Assembly (NCBI GenBank): GCA_965228905.1
Contig: CBDDII010000003.1
Span: 1,860,001-1,924,000, forward strand
Length of the DNA: 64,000 nucleotides
Source: CALKXV01 sp965228905
Lineage (GTDB): Bacteria; Pseudomonadota; Alphaproteobacteria; Rhodobacterales; Rhodobacteraceae
Reading direction: 5' to 3'
Shown: positions 8,685 to 17,445 of the stretch, one piece after another
Layout: the number at the start of each line of letters is the position of its first letter
Position numbering within the stretch: the first letter of the stretch is position 1
Program-made: the position numbers and the translations under genes
The notes under the pieces: generated by a model
Databases searched by the model: none
The model's input: the letters and a program-made list of their open reading frames with translations, nothing else
What the model was told of the DNA's origin: nothing

Positions 8685-8993
8685 GTGGCAATGGCAGATG
8701 ACTATGATTCCCAAGGTGCGAGGGCAAATAAAATTGCCCACCAAAAGAAGAACCTATTAACAGCATATTTTTTGTGGTGGGCCGGTTCGGCGCTTTTCTT
8801 CCATCGCCTATATCTCGGAGAATACCGAGCCACCTTGCTGGCACTGGCAGCATATTTTTTGATGTTCAAATTCGCAAATTATGGATCTGTAATCGTCGGT
8901 GTATGGGTCTTTTTATGCTTTGTTTTGCGCGATGCGTTCATTTTGCCGAAGCTCGTTGACCGAAAAAACCAAGAAATCGCGGGGGATCTTTAA
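8685..8993 (+). CDS. TM2-like membrane protein inserted between nuoH and nuoI
   Basis: This 102-residue protein has a Lys-rich start (KIAHQKKNLL) and then a TM2-like hairpin: LTAYFLWWAGSALFFHRLYLG, a short turn and a second pair of helices. TM2 proteins typically carry the GxHRFYLG-like turn seen here as ALFFHRLYLGEY. GTG 8685 suits the GGAGG at 8672-8676 better than ATG 8691. The stop TAA shares its last base with the nuoI start. Base composition is clearly more AT-rich than the flanking nuo genes, suggesting later insertion. Function unknown. Confidence 0.7.
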   Translation: MAMADDYDSQGARANKIAHQKKNLLTAYFLWWAGSALFFHRLYLGEYRATLLALAAYFLMFKFANYGSVIVGVWVFLCFVLRDAFILPKLVDRKNQEIAGDL

Positions 8994-9487
8994 TGACCCA
9001 AATCGACTGGAACCGCGCCGGGAAGTATTTCCTGCTGATGGACTTCATCAAGGGCTTTGGCCTGGGGTTAAGGTACTTCTTTGCGCCGAAGGCCACGGTG
9101 AATTACCCGCATGAAAAGGGGCCGCTTTCCCCGCGTTTTCGCGGTGAACATGCCTTGCGCCGCTATCCGAACGGGGAAGAACGCTGCATTGCTTGCAAGC
9201 TGTGCGAGGCGATCTGTCCGGCGCAGGCGATCACGATTGACGCCGAGCCGCGCGAGGATGGCAGCCGCCGGACCACGCGCTATGACATCGACATGACCAA
9301 GTGCATCTATTGCGGGTTCTGCCAGGAGGCTTGCCCGGTGGATGCCATTGTCGAAGGTCCGAATTTCGAATTCTCGACCGAGACCCGCGAAGAGCTGTTT
9401 TATGACAAGGAAAAACTCCTGTCGAACGGCGAAAGGTGGGAGGCCGAGATCGCCCGCAACCTGGAAATGGACGCACCGTATCGCTGA
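8993..9487 (+). CDS. nuoI: NADH-quinone oxidoreductase subunit I
   Basis: NuoI holds clusters N6a and N6b that carry electrons towards N2. The 164-residue length is typical. Both [4Fe-4S] motifs are intact: CIACKLCEAICPAQAI (about residues 64-79) and CIYCGFCQEACPVDAI (about residues 103-118). The start overlaps the TM2 gene stop by one base, and the stop overlaps the start of the DUF4259-like gene by one base. Confidence 0.98.
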   Translation: MTQIDWNRAGKYFLLMDFIKGFGLGLRYFFAPKATVNYPHEKGPLSPRFRGEHALRRYPNGEERCIACKLCEAICPAQAITIDAEPREDGSRRTTRYDIDMTKCIYCGFCQEACPVDAIVEGPNFEFSTETREELFYDKEKLLSNGERWEAEIARNLEMDAPYR

Positions 9488-10080
9488 TGGAAACCTGGGG
9501 CGTAGACAGCTTTGAGAATGACGACGCCAAGTCCTGGGTCGCGGCCTATCGCGACATGGGCTTGTTCGTGGCGAAAAGCACGATGGAGGTCGCCCTGGGC
9601 GATTTCGAGGCCAGCGGCGGTGTGTCGGCGGATGTGGCGCGGCGCGCCATCGTGGCGGCAGAGGCCGTGGGATTTGCCATCGGGCGCGGTTCGCCTGCCG
9701 CGCAGCAGGCCTTTGCGGATGCGCCGGTTGCGGATGTGGGCGAGGCGAAAGCCCTGGTGCCCATGGTCGAAGACGTGCTGAACGCCATTCTGTCTGGTTC
9801 GGAACTGGCGATGATCTGGGGCGAAACGGCGGAAAACGATGCCTGGTGCGCCTCGGTCGAGGCGTTGAAGGCGCGGGTTGCGGGGGCGGCGGAGGCGCCG
9901 GAAGCGCCCGCTCCGGCGGCCGCACCGGCTGCCCCGGCGGCGGCACCGCTGGACGACATGAATGACGCGGATTTGAGGGCGCTTGTGTTGCAGCTTTCCT
10001 CCGAGCTTCAGATCATGCGCAAGGAAATGCACGACGGCATGAACGGGTTGGCCCGCATGATAAAAAGGCGGTCGGAATGA
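9487..10080 (+). CDS. DUF4259-like protein with a Pro/Ala linker
   Basis: This 197-residue protein starts METWGVDSFENDDAKSWVA, which matches the DUF4259 N-terminal signature (Gly/Trp followed by F-NDDA). The helical domain ends near residue 135, then comes a Pro/Ala-rich linker (about 138-160) and a short C-terminal helix with KEMHDGMNG. ATG 9487 uses the last base of the nuoI stop. It overlaps the next gene by four bases. Cytoplasmic; the role in complex I, if any, is unknown. Confidence 0.75.
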   Translation: METWGVDSFENDDAKSWVAAYRDMGLFVAKSTMEVALGDFEASGGVSADVARRAIVAAEAVGFAIGRGSPAAQQAFADAPVADVGEAKALVPMVEDVLNAILSGSELAMIWGETAENDAWCASVEALKARVAGAAEAPEAPAPAAAPAAPAAAPLDDMNDADLRALVLQLSSELQIMRKEMHDGMNGLARMIKRRSE

Positions 10081-10487
10081 CGGATCAGAACCCTTTCGAA
10101 GCCATGATGGCGATGAGCCAGGAATGGGCCAGGACGCTGAACCCGGCGCTGGAGTCCTTTACTCCCAAGGGGTTCGAAGCACTTTGGCCGACGATGCCCA
10201 AGGACATGATGGAAACCGTCATGGGCAAGACGTTCAACCCCGAGGGCCTTGATGCCAAGACAAGGCTGATGCTGACCCTTGGCGCGCTGACCATGCTGGG
10301 CGCACAGGCCGAGGCGCAGATCCGCATGACCGTGCGCCACCTGCTTGAGGCGGGGGCGACGAAACAGGAAATCGCCGAGGCCATCGGTCTGATGGGCGTC
10401 TTTGGCGGCGTGCCTGCCATGACCAAGGCGATGGAGCTTGCGGGCGAAGTGATGGAATCGCAGCCCAAGGCAGAGGAGGAGGAATAG
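10077..10487 (+). CDS. Carboxymuconolactone-decarboxylase-like (AhpD-fold) protein
   Basis: The 136-residue protein contains the CMD signature block AQIRMTVRHLLEAGATKQEI plus AIGLMGVFGGVPA. It lacks the CxxC redox pair of AhpD enzymes and keeps only the histidine, so it resembles the decarboxylase-type branch. Catechol-pathway neighbours are absent, so a true gamma-carboxymuconolactone decarboxylase role is doubtful; position between nuoI and nuoJ suggests an accessory role. A Glu-rich tail ends it 2 bases before the nuoJ start, and that tail encodes the nuoJ ribosome site. Confidence 0.75.
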   Translation: MTDQNPFEAMMAMSQEWARTLNPALESFTPKGFEALWPTMPKDMMETVMGKTFNPEGLDAKTRLMLTLGALTMLGAQAEAQIRMTVRHLLEAGATKQEIAEAIGLMGVFGGVPAMTKAMELAGEVMESQPKAEEEE

Positions 10488-10489
10488 CA

Positions 10490-11098
10490 GTGCAGGTCTT
10501 TGCCTTTTACCTCTTTGCCATCACCTGCATCGCAGGCGGGCTGTTCACCGTAATCAGCCGGAACCCAGTGCATTCGGTGCTGTGGCTGATCCTGTCGTTC
10601 CTGTCGGCGGCCGGGCTGTTCGTGCTGCTTGGGGCCGAGTTCGTGGCGATGCTGCTGGTGATCGTCTATGTCGGCGCGGTGGCGGTGCTGTTCCTGTTCG
10701 TCGTCATGATGCTGGACGTGGATTTCGCCGAGTTGAAGGCGGAAATGGCACGGTACATGCCGCTGGCCCTGTTGATCGGCGTGGTGATCCTGATGCAACT
10801 GGCCATGGCCTTCGGCGTCTGGACCACGGCAGACGGCGTGACGCTGGCCGACAGCCCCGATGCCATTGCGGGGGGCGGAGAGCATAACACGCAAGCCCTG
10901 GGCCGTGTTCTTTACGATAAATACTTCCTTTTGTTCCAACTGGCGGGCCTGATCCTTCTGGTCGCCATGGTCGGCGCGATCGTGCTGACCCTGCGCCACC
11001 GCGATTACGTCAAGCGCCAGGACGTGCTGGCCCAGATGTACCGCGACCCGGCCAAGGCGCTGGAGTTGAAGGACGTGAAACCGGGGCAGGGGCTGTGA
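10490..11098 (+). CDS. nuoJ: NADH-quinone oxidoreductase subunit J
   Basis: NuoJ is a five-helix membrane subunit of the proton-translocating arm. The 202-residue protein contains the conserved third-helix segment VIVYVGAVAVLFLFVVMML near residues 58-76 (the pi-bulge helix of complex I). It starts at GTG behind a strong GAGGAGGAG site. A loop (about residues 116-130, DGVTLADSPDAIAGGG) and a basic C-terminal tail follow the usual pattern. The 47-residue membrane protein starts 3 bases after its stop. Confidence 0.97.
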   Translation: MQVFAFYLFAITCIAGGLFTVISRNPVHSVLWLILSFLSAAGLFVLLGAEFVAMLLVIVYVGAVAVLFLFVVMMLDVDFAELKAEMARYMPLALLIGVVILMQLAMAFGVWTTADGVTLADSPDAIAGGGEHNTQALGRVLYDKYFLLFQLAGLILLVAMVGAIVLTLRHRDYVKRQDVLAQMYRDPAKALELKDVKPGQGL

Positions 11099-11101
11099 TG
11101 A

Positions 11102-11245
11102 ATGGATTCCGAGCCAAATTTCCTAGCGTATTTGCTCTTTGCACATGCAGGGAAGTTGTTGGTCATTGGACTGCCAGCGGGCCTTCTTGCGCTCTGGGCT
11201 TGGTACATTGCACGACCGTCAGAGCGGCGAGGGCGTAAAGAATGA
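11102..11245 (+). CDS. 47-residue single-pass membrane protein between nuoJ and nuoK
   Basis: This short frame fills the only gap between nuoJ and nuoK. It starts at ATG 11102, three bases after the nuoJ stop, and its TGA (11243-11245) overlaps the nuoK ATG (11242) in an ATGA junction. The product begins MDSEPNFLAYLLF, has one strongly hydrophobic helix (about residues 18-37, KLLVIGLPAGLLALWAWYIA) and ends in a basic tail SERRGRKE, so N-out/C-in by the positive-inside rule. Tight coupling at both ends argues for real translation. A competing 46-residue frame from ATG 11098 is Cys-rich and not membrane-like. Confidence 0.65.
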   Translation: MDSEPNFLAYLLFAHAGKLLVIGLPAGLLALWAWYIARPSERRGRKE

Positions 11246-11547
11246 TCGGACTGGAACATTACCTCATCGTGGCCGCGACCCTGTTCGTCATCGGCATCTT
11301 CGGGATTTTCCTGAACCGGAAGAACATCATCATCCTGTTGATGAGCATCGAGTTGATGCTTTTGGCGGTGAACATCAATTTCGTCGCCTTCTCGGCCTAT
11401 CTGCATGACATCACGGGGCAGGTGTTCACGCTGTTCGTTCTGACCGTGGCAGCGGCGGAGGCGGCCATCGGCCTTGCGATCCTTGTCTGTTTCTTCCGCA
11501 ACCGCGGCACCATCGACGTTGAAGACGTCAACGTGATGAAAGGGTAG
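11242..11547 (+). CDS. nuoK: NADH-quinone oxidoreductase subunit K
   Basis: NuoK is the small three-helix antiporter-like subunit. The 101-residue protein has the conserved segment NIIILLMSIELMLLAVNINF near residues 29-48, with the essential membrane glutamate, and a second conserved Glu in AAAEAAIGLAILV. The length matches the family exactly. It overlaps the 47-residue gene by four bases and is followed 7 bases later by nuoL. Confidence 0.98.
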   Translation: MIGLEHYLIVAATLFVIGIFGIFLNRKNIIILLMSIELMLLAVNINFVAFSAYLHDITGQVFTLFVLTVAAAEAAIGLAILVCFFRNRGTIDVEDVNVMKG

Positions 11548-11554
11548 AGGCGTC

Positions 11555-13684
11555 ATGGAAACCATCATCCTCTTTGCCCCGCTTCTTGGAGCCCTGCTGT
11601 GCGGCTTTGGCTGGCGGATCATGGGCGAATATGCGGCGCAATGGGTGGCGACTTTCTGTCTGTTCATCGCCTGTGCGCTGAGCTGGATTATCTTTTTCGG
11701 TTTCGATCCCTTCGCCCATGAGAACGGCCATTACACCGTGCAGGTCTTGCGCTGGATCGAGTCCGGTTCGCTGGCCACCGACTGGGCCATTCGGATGGAC
11801 CGGCTGACGGCGATCATGCTGGTGGTGATCACCACGGTTTCGGCTTTGGTGCATCTCTACAGCTTTGGCTACATGGCCCACGACGAGAACTTCGACGAGG
11901 AAAAGGAAAGCTATCGCCCGCGTTTCTTTGCCTATCTTTCGTTCTTTACCTTTGCGATGCTGATGCTGGTGACCGCCGACAACCTGGTACAGATGTTCTT
12001 TGGCTGGGAAGGGGTTGGCCTCGCATCCTATCTCTTGATCGGGTTCTACTTCCGTAAGCCAAGTGCCAATGCCGCCGCGATCAAGGCATTCGTCGTGAAC
12101 CGGGTGGGCGATTTCGGCTTTGCCCTTGGGATTTTCGCGATCTTCCTGATGGTCGACAGCATCAATTTCACCGACATCTTTGCCGCAGCACCCGAGTTGG
12201 CGACGGCCGAGATCGAATTCCTGGGCACCACCTGGCCCGCAATCGAGGTGATCTGCACTCTGTTGTTCATCGGGGCCATGGGGAAATCGGCGCAGTTCAT
12301 CCTGCACACCTGGTTGCCGGACGCGATGGAAGGCCCGACGCCGGTGTCGGCGCTGATCCATGCCGCCACGATGGTGACGGCGGGGGTCTTCCTTGTCTGC
12401 CGCATGTCGCCCCTGATGGAATACGCCGACTGGACGCAAAGCCTGATCGTTTACATCGGGGCCTTCACCGCGTTTTTCGCCGCGACCGTGGGTCTGGTGC
12501 AGAACGACATCAAGCGCGTGATCGCCTATTCGACCTGTTCGCAGCTTGGCTATATGTTCGTGGCCGCTGGCGTGGGCGTCTATTCGGTGGCGATGTTCCA
12601 CCTGTTCACCCACGCCTTTTTCAAGGCGATGTTGTTCCTTGGGGCGGGCTCGGTGATCCACGGGATGCACCACGAACAGGACATGCGGAACTATGGCGGG
12701 TTGCGCCACAAGCTGCCCTATACCTTCTGGGCGATGATGATCGGCACGCTGGCGATCACCGGGGTGGGTATTCCGCTGACCTATATCGGCTTCGCCGGGT
12801 TCCTGTCGAAGGATGCGGTGATCGAAAGCGCCTTTGCCGGTGGCACCGATGCTTCGGCTTTTGCCTTCTGGGCACTGGTCGTGGCGGCGCTGTTCACCAG
12901 TTTTTATAGCTGGCGCTTGATCTTCATGACCTTCTTTGGCGAGCCGCGCGGCGACAAGCACACCCACGACCATGCCCACGAAAGTCCGACGACCATGTTG
13001 GCCCCCCTGGGCGTGCTGGCGCTTGGGGCCGTCTTTGCGGGCATGATCTGGTACAAGCCCTTCTTCGGGGACGAGGACAAGGTGAACGCCTGGTTCGGGA
13101 TCACCGAAGGCAAGGGCGAAGAACACGCGCAGGTCCTGATGCTGGGCGCCGCCCATGCAGCGACCGAGGAGGTTGCGGAAGAGGGGCATGGCGAGGGCGA
13201 AGAGGATCATGGCGAAAGCCATGCGGCGGTTCCAGGGCAGGGCGCGATCCACATGGCCGAGGACAACCACGTTCTGCACGATGCGCATTACGTGCCGACC
13301 TGGGTGCGGCTCAGCCCCTTCATCGCGATGGTTCTGGGGTTTCTGACGGCGTTCCAGTTCTATATCCGGCGGCCCGATCTGCCGGGCAAGCTGGCCGCGA
13401 ACCAGGCGATCCTCTACCGGTTCTTGTTGAACAAGTGGTACGTCGACGAGATCTACGACTTCCTGTTCGTGAAGCCCGCCATGCGGCTGGGGCGCTTCCT
13501 TTGGAAGAAGGGCGACGGGTCGACCATCGACGGGTTCCTGAACGGTGTCGCCATGGGCGTGGTGCCGTTTTTCACCCGGCTGGCCGGGCGGGCGCAGTCG
13601 GGGTACATCTTTACCTATGCCTTCGCGATGGTGCTGGGCATCCTGGGTCTGGTGACCTGGATGACAATCGCGGGAGGGAACTGA
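11555..13684 (+). CDS. nuoL: NADH-quinone oxidoreductase subunit L
   Basis: NuoL is the distal antiporter-like proton-pumping subunit with the long lateral helix. The 709-residue protein carries FFGWEGVGLASYLLIGFYF and HTWLPDAMEGPTPVSALIHA, the conserved Lys/Glu/His proton-path segments. Two His-rich loops stand out near residues 468-475 (HTHDHAHE) and 525-575 (several EEGHGEG-type turns), which are an expansion relative to enteric NuoL. The C-terminal anchor helix is present. Confidence 0.98.
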   Translation: METIILFAPLLGALLCGFGWRIMGEYAAQWVATFCLFIACALSWIIFFGFDPFAHENGHYTVQVLRWIESGSLATDWAIRMDRLTAIMLVVITTVSALVHLYSFGYMAHDENFDEEKESYRPRFFAYLSFFTFAMLMLVTADNLVQMFFGWEGVGLASYLLIGFYFRKPSANAAAIKAFVVNRVGDFGFALGIFAIFLMVDSINFTDIFAAAPELATAEIEFLGTTWPAIEVICTLLFIGAMGKSAQFILHTWLPDAMEGPTPVSALIHAATMVTAGVFLVCRMSPLMEYADWTQSLIVYIGAFTAFFAATVGLVQNDIKRVIAYSTCSQLGYMFVAAGVGVYSVAMFHLFTHAFFKAMLFLGAGSVIHGMHHEQDMRNYGGLRHKLPYTFWAMMIGTLAITGVGIPLTYIGFAGFLSKDAVIESAFAGGTDASAFAFWALVVAALFTSFYSWRLIFMTFFGEPRGDKHTHDHAHESPTTMLAPLGVLALGAVFAGMIWYKPFFGDEDKVNAWFGITEGKGEEHAQVLMLGAAHAATEEVAEEGHGEGEEDHGESHAAVPGQGAIHMAEDNHVLHDAHYVPTWVRLSPFIAMVLGFLTAFQFYIRRPDLPGKLAANQAILYRFLLNKWYVDEIYDFLFVKPAMRLGRFLWKKGDGSTIDGFLNGVAMGVVPFFTRLAGRAQSGYIFTYAFAMVLGILGLVTWMTIAGGN

Positions 13685-13687
13685 TCC

Positions 13688-15244
13688 ATGCTTGAGGGCA
13701 GTCTTCTTTCCGTCATCACCTTCTTTCCGCTGGTCGGCGCGGCGATCCTTGCGCTGTTCCTGAGCGGCGAGGACGAGTTTGTCGCGCGTAACTCCAAGTG
13801 GGTGGCGCTTTTCGCCACCGGCGGGTCGTTCTTTTTCTCGCTGTTCCTTCTGGCGGGTTTCGATCCACAGGACACGGATTTCCAGTTCGTCGAGGATGCG
13901 ACCTGGATCATGGGGCTGAAGTACAAGATGGGGGTCGACGGCATCTCGGTTTTGTTCGTGATGCTGACGACCTTTTTGATGCCGATCACGATCCTGGCCT
14001 GCTGGAGCGTCACGCACCGCGTCAAGGAGTACATGATCGCCTTCCTGGTGCTGGAAACCCTGATGCTGGGCGTCTTCTGCGCGCTGGATCTGGTGCTGTT
14101 CTACCTGTTCTTCGAGGCCGGGCTGATCCCGATGTTCCTGATCATCGGGATCTGGGGCGGCAAGGACCGGATCTATGCCTCGTTCAAGTTTTTCCTTTAC
14201 ACCTTCCTCGGCTCGGTCCTGATGCTGGTTGCGATGGTGGCGATGTATGTCGACGCGCAGACGACCGACATAGCGGCACTGCTGAACCACAACTTCGGCT
14301 CTGCCACGCTTGATGTCTTTGGATTCCAGATCATCGGCGGGTTGCAGACCCTGCTGTGGCTCGCGTTCTTTGCTTCGTTCGCGGTGAAGATGCCCATGTG
14401 GCCGGTCCACACATGGTTGCCGGACGCCCACGTTCAGGCCCCGACGGCGGGGTCGGTGGTGCTGGCGGCGATCCTGCTGAAGATGGGCGGCTATGGCTTT
14501 TTAAGGTTCAGCCTGCCGATGTTCCCGGTCGCCTCGGACCTTCTGGCGAATTTCGTTCTGTGGCTGTCGGCCATCGCGATTGTCTATACCTCGCTTGTCG
14601 CGCTGATGCAGGAAGACATGAAAAAGTTGATCGCCTATTCCTCGGTCGCGCATATGGGGTTCGTGACGGCGGGCATCTTCGCGGCGAACCAGCAGGGGCT
14701 GGATGGCGCGATTTTCCAGATGATCAGCCACGGGTTCATCTCGGGGGCCTTGTTCCTCTGCGTCGGCGTGATCTACGACAGGATGCACACGCGCGAGATC
14801 GACGCCTATGGCGGGTTGGTGAACCGGATGCCGGCCTATGCGGCGGTGTTCATGCTGTTCACCATGGCGAACGTCGGCTTGCCGGGCACATCCGGTTTCG
14901 TGGGCGAGTTCCTGACGCTGATGGCGATGTTCCAAGCCAACACCTGGGTCGCCGCCGTCTCCGCGACCGGCGTGATCCTGTCGGCGGCCTATGCACTGTG
15001 GTTGTATCGCCGGGTGGTCATGGGCGACCTTATCAAGGAAAGCCTGAAGTCGATCACCGACATGAACGGACGCGAGCGTGCAATCTTTGCCCCGCTGATC
15101 GTCATGACGCTTCTTCTGGGCGTCTATCCATCGCTGGTCACCGACATTATCGGGCCATCGGTTGCCGACCTTCTTGGCGGCTATGAAACGGCGGTGGCCG
15201 AGTTCAACGCGACCGCGGACGTCGCCGCAGCAGGAGACCACTGA
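13688..15244 (+). CDS. nuoM: NADH-quinone oxidoreductase subunit M
   Basis: NuoM is the middle antiporter-like subunit. The 518-residue protein contains the conserved Glu helix (LVLFYLFFEAGLIPMFLIIG), the Lys region MPMWPVHTWLPDAHVQAP and SSVAHMGFVTAGIF. About fourteen transmembrane helices are expected. It starts 3 bases after nuoL and its stop overlaps the nuoN start by one base. Confidence 0.98.
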   Translation: MLEGSLLSVITFFPLVGAAILALFLSGEDEFVARNSKWVALFATGGSFFFSLFLLAGFDPQDTDFQFVEDATWIMGLKYKMGVDGISVLFVMLTTFLMPITILACWSVTHRVKEYMIAFLVLETLMLGVFCALDLVLFYLFFEAGLIPMFLIIGIWGGKDRIYASFKFFLYTFLGSVLMLVAMVAMYVDAQTTDIAALLNHNFGSATLDVFGFQIIGGLQTLLWLAFFASFAVKMPMWPVHTWLPDAHVQAPTAGSVVLAAILLKMGGYGFLRFSLPMFPVASDLLANFVLWLSAIAIVYTSLVALMQEDMKKLIAYSSVAHMGFVTAGIFAANQQGLDGAIFQMISHGFISGALFLCVGVIYDRMHTREIDAYGGLVNRMPAYAAVFMLFTMANVGLPGTSGFVGEFLTLMAMFQANTWVAAVSATGVILSAAYALWLYRRVVMGDLIKESLKSITDMNGRERAIFAPLIVMTLLLGVYPSLVTDIIGPSVADLLGGYETAVAEFNATADVAAAGDH

Positions 15245-16680
15245 TGCAACCCGGTGATCTTTCCATCATCCTGCCCGAGATCGTTCTGTCGGTCTTTGCC
15301 ATGGCGGGCCTTCTGGTCGGCGCATACGGCGGCAAGGACAAACTGGCGGCCATAATGGTCTGGGTGACGACGGCGGTTCTGATCGGCACCGCGGCCTGGG
15401 TCGGATTCCAGGGCGTTGGCACGGCAACGGCCTTTGGCGGCAGCTTCACCGACGATGCCTTTTCGCGCTTTGCCAAGGTGACGATCCTCTTGTCCGCCTC
15501 GGCCATCTTGCTGATGAGCAAGGGGTACATGGCCAAACGCGACCTTTTGCGGTTCGAGTTTCCGCTGCTGATCGTGCTGGCAACGGTCGGCATGATGGTG
15601 ATGGTCTCGGCCAGCGATCTGATCGTGCTTTACATGGGGTTGGAACTGCAATCCCTGTCGCTGTACGTGGTTGCGTCGTTGCGCCGCGACAGTGTGAAAT
15701 CGACCGAGGCGGGGCTGAAGTATTTTGTCCTTGGCGCCTTGTCGTCGGGTTTGCTGCTTTACGGTTCCTCGCTGGTCTACGGCTTTTCCGGCACGACGGC
15801 GTTTTCCGGCATCATCCAGGCGGCGCAGGGTACGACGCCCGTTGGCCTGCTTTTGGGCCTGTCCTTCGTGATCGCGGGCCTTGCCTTCAAGGTCTCTGCC
15901 GCCCCGTTCCACATGTGGACCCCAGATGTCTACGAAGGTGCGCCGACGCCGATCACGGCCTTTTTCGCAACCGCCCCCAAGATGGCGGCGATGGGTCTGT
16001 TCGCCCGCGTCGTGCATGATGCCTTCGGCGGCGTGATCGGGGACTGGCAGCAGATTGTCGCGCTTCTGGCGGTGGCGTCGATGTTCCTGGGCGCTGTGGC
16101 CGCTATCGGGCAGCGCAACATCAAGCGGCTGATGGCCTATTCTTCCATCGCGCACATGGGCTTTGCGCTGATGGGGCTGGCATCGGGCACGGCGCAGGGC
16201 GTGGAATCCATGCTGATCTACATGGCGATCTACGTCACCATGAACATCGGAGCCTTCGCCTTTATCCTGTCGATGCAGAAGGACGGCACGCCGGTTCTTG
16301 AGATCGACGCCTTGTCGCTTTACTCACGCCGCGAACCGGCCAAGGCGTTGGCCATGCTGATCCTGTTGTTCAGCCTGGCCGGTGTGCCGCCGCTTCTTGG
16401 CTTTTTCGGCAAATACGCCGTGTTGCTGGCCGCGGTCGAGGCCGGGCTTGGCTGGCTGGCCATCCTTGGGGTGATCGCCAGCGTGATCGGGGCGTTTTAC
16501 TACCTGCGCATCGTCTACCTGATGTATTTCGGAGCCGAGGACAGCGAGTTGGACGAGGGCGGGTCGACCTTGCTTTGGGCCTTTCTGATGGGATCGGCGG
16601 CGGCGATGCTGTTCGGCGTCATCAACCTTTTCGGTGTCGAAGGGGCTGCAACGGCGGCGGCGGCAGCGCTTGCCGGGTAG
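15244..16680 (+). CDS. nuoN: NADH-quinone oxidoreductase subunit N
   Basis: NuoN is the antiporter-like subunit closest to NuoK. The 478-residue protein has the family segments LYMGLELQSLSLYVVASL, FKVSAAPFHMWTPDVYEGAP and MAYSSIAHMGFALMGL. The start overlaps the nuoM stop (TGATG). It is the last nuo gene; birA follows after 9 bases, an arrangement also recorded downstream of the Paracoccus nqo cluster. Confidence 0.98.
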   Translation: MQPGDLSIILPEIVLSVFAMAGLLVGAYGGKDKLAAIMVWVTTAVLIGTAAWVGFQGVGTATAFGGSFTDDAFSRFAKVTILLSASAILLMSKGYMAKRDLLRFEFPLLIVLATVGMMVMVSASDLIVLYMGLELQSLSLYVVASLRRDSVKSTEAGLKYFVLGALSSGLLLYGSSLVYGFSGTTAFSGIIQAAQGTTPVGLLLGLSFVIAGLAFKVSAAPFHMWTPDVYEGAPTPITAFFATAPKMAAMGLFARVVHDAFGGVIGDWQQIVALLAVASMFLGAVAAIGQRNIKRLMAYSSIAHMGFALMGLASGTAQGVESMLIYMAIYVTMNIGAFAFILSMQKDGTPVLEIDALSLYSRREPAKALAMLILLFSLAGVPPLLGFFGKYAVLLAAVEAGLGWLAILGVIASVIGAFYYLRIVYLMYFGAEDSELDEGGSTLLWAFLMGSAAAMLFGVINLFGVEGAATAAAAALAG

Positions 16681-16689
16681 GGCGCTCTC

Positions 16690-17436
16690 ATGACGTCGGA
16701 ACTTTGGCCGGAGGGAACGGACCGCATCGTTCTGGACGAGGTGGACAGCACGATGGCCGAGGCCGCGCGGCGGGCGTCCGGGCTTTATCGCCCGACCTGG
16801 ATCATGGCCCGGCACCAGACCAAGGCGCGGGGGCGGCGGGGCAAGACCTGGGAAAACCCCGAGGGCAACCTGGCGGCGACTTACGTTTTTCGCCCCGAGG
16901 TGGCGGCAGCATCCGCTGCCTTGCGGTCCTTTTCCGCCGCCAACGCGCTGTTCGAGGCGCTGGCCCTTCACGTCGACCGCACGCGCCTTTCCAACAAATG
17001 GCCGAACGACGTGCTGCTGGATGGCGGCAAGATCGCGGGGATCCTGTTGGAAAGCACGGGCACGCAGGCCGGGCTGGACTGGCTGGCCATCGGGATCGGC
17101 GTCAACCTTGCATCGCACCCCTTGGATGTCAGGGATGCTGCCTTTCCGCCGATTTCGTTGAAAGAGGCGACGGGCAAAGACGTGACACCTGAGGAATTGC
17201 TTTCCGTGCTGGCAGTGAACATGGAAACCGAGGAAAAGCTGTTTTCCGAACTGGGTTTTGCCCCGATCCGCGAACGCTGGCTGCGCCACGCCGCCCGTCT
17301 GGGCGAGGTGATTACCGCACGCACGGCCAAGGGCGAGATCACCGGCAGGTTCGAAACCGTCGACGAAGACGGCCAGCTTGTGCTTCGCGGCCCGACAGGC
17401 CAAGTTGCGATACCGGCAGGCGACGTCTTCTTTTGA
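16690..17436 (+). CDS. birA: Biotin--[acetyl-CoA-carboxylase] ligase (BirA, class I, no DNA-binding domain)
   Basis: This enzyme activates biotin with ATP and transfers it to biotin carboxyl carrier lysines. The 248-residue protein has the biotin-binding loop GRRGKTW (about residues 49-55) and the segment KWPNDVLLDGGKIAGILLES (about 99-118). The N-terminal helix-turn-helix of the enteric repressor form is absent, so it should not regulate biotin genes. It starts 9 bases after nuoN and is probably transcribed with it; coaX follows after 9 bases. Confidence 0.95.
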   Translation: MTSELWPEGTDRIVLDEVDSTMAEAARRASGLYRPTWIMARHQTKARGRRGKTWENPEGNLAATYVFRPEVAAASAALRSFSAANALFEALALHVDRTRLSNKWPNDVLLDGGKIAGILLESTGTQAGLDWLAIGIGVNLASHPLDVRDAAFPPISLKEATGKDVTPEELLSVLAVNMETEEKLFSELGFAPIRERWLRHAARLGEVITARTAKGEITGRFETVDEDGQLVLRGPTGQVAIPAGDVFF

Positions 17437-17445
17437 AAGGGCTCC

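Noticed and set aside
11098..11238. 46-codon frame from ATG 11098 between nuoJ and nuoK
   Set aside because: It overlaps the better 47-codon frame, is Cys-rich without a membrane segment and does not couple to nuoK.
11528..14431. Very long open frame (967 codons) on the minus strand opposite nuoL and nuoM
   Set aside because: It is antisense to two intact complex I genes, is full of His/Arg/Gln/Asp as expected from the complement of membrane-protein codons, and has no ribosome site or family match.
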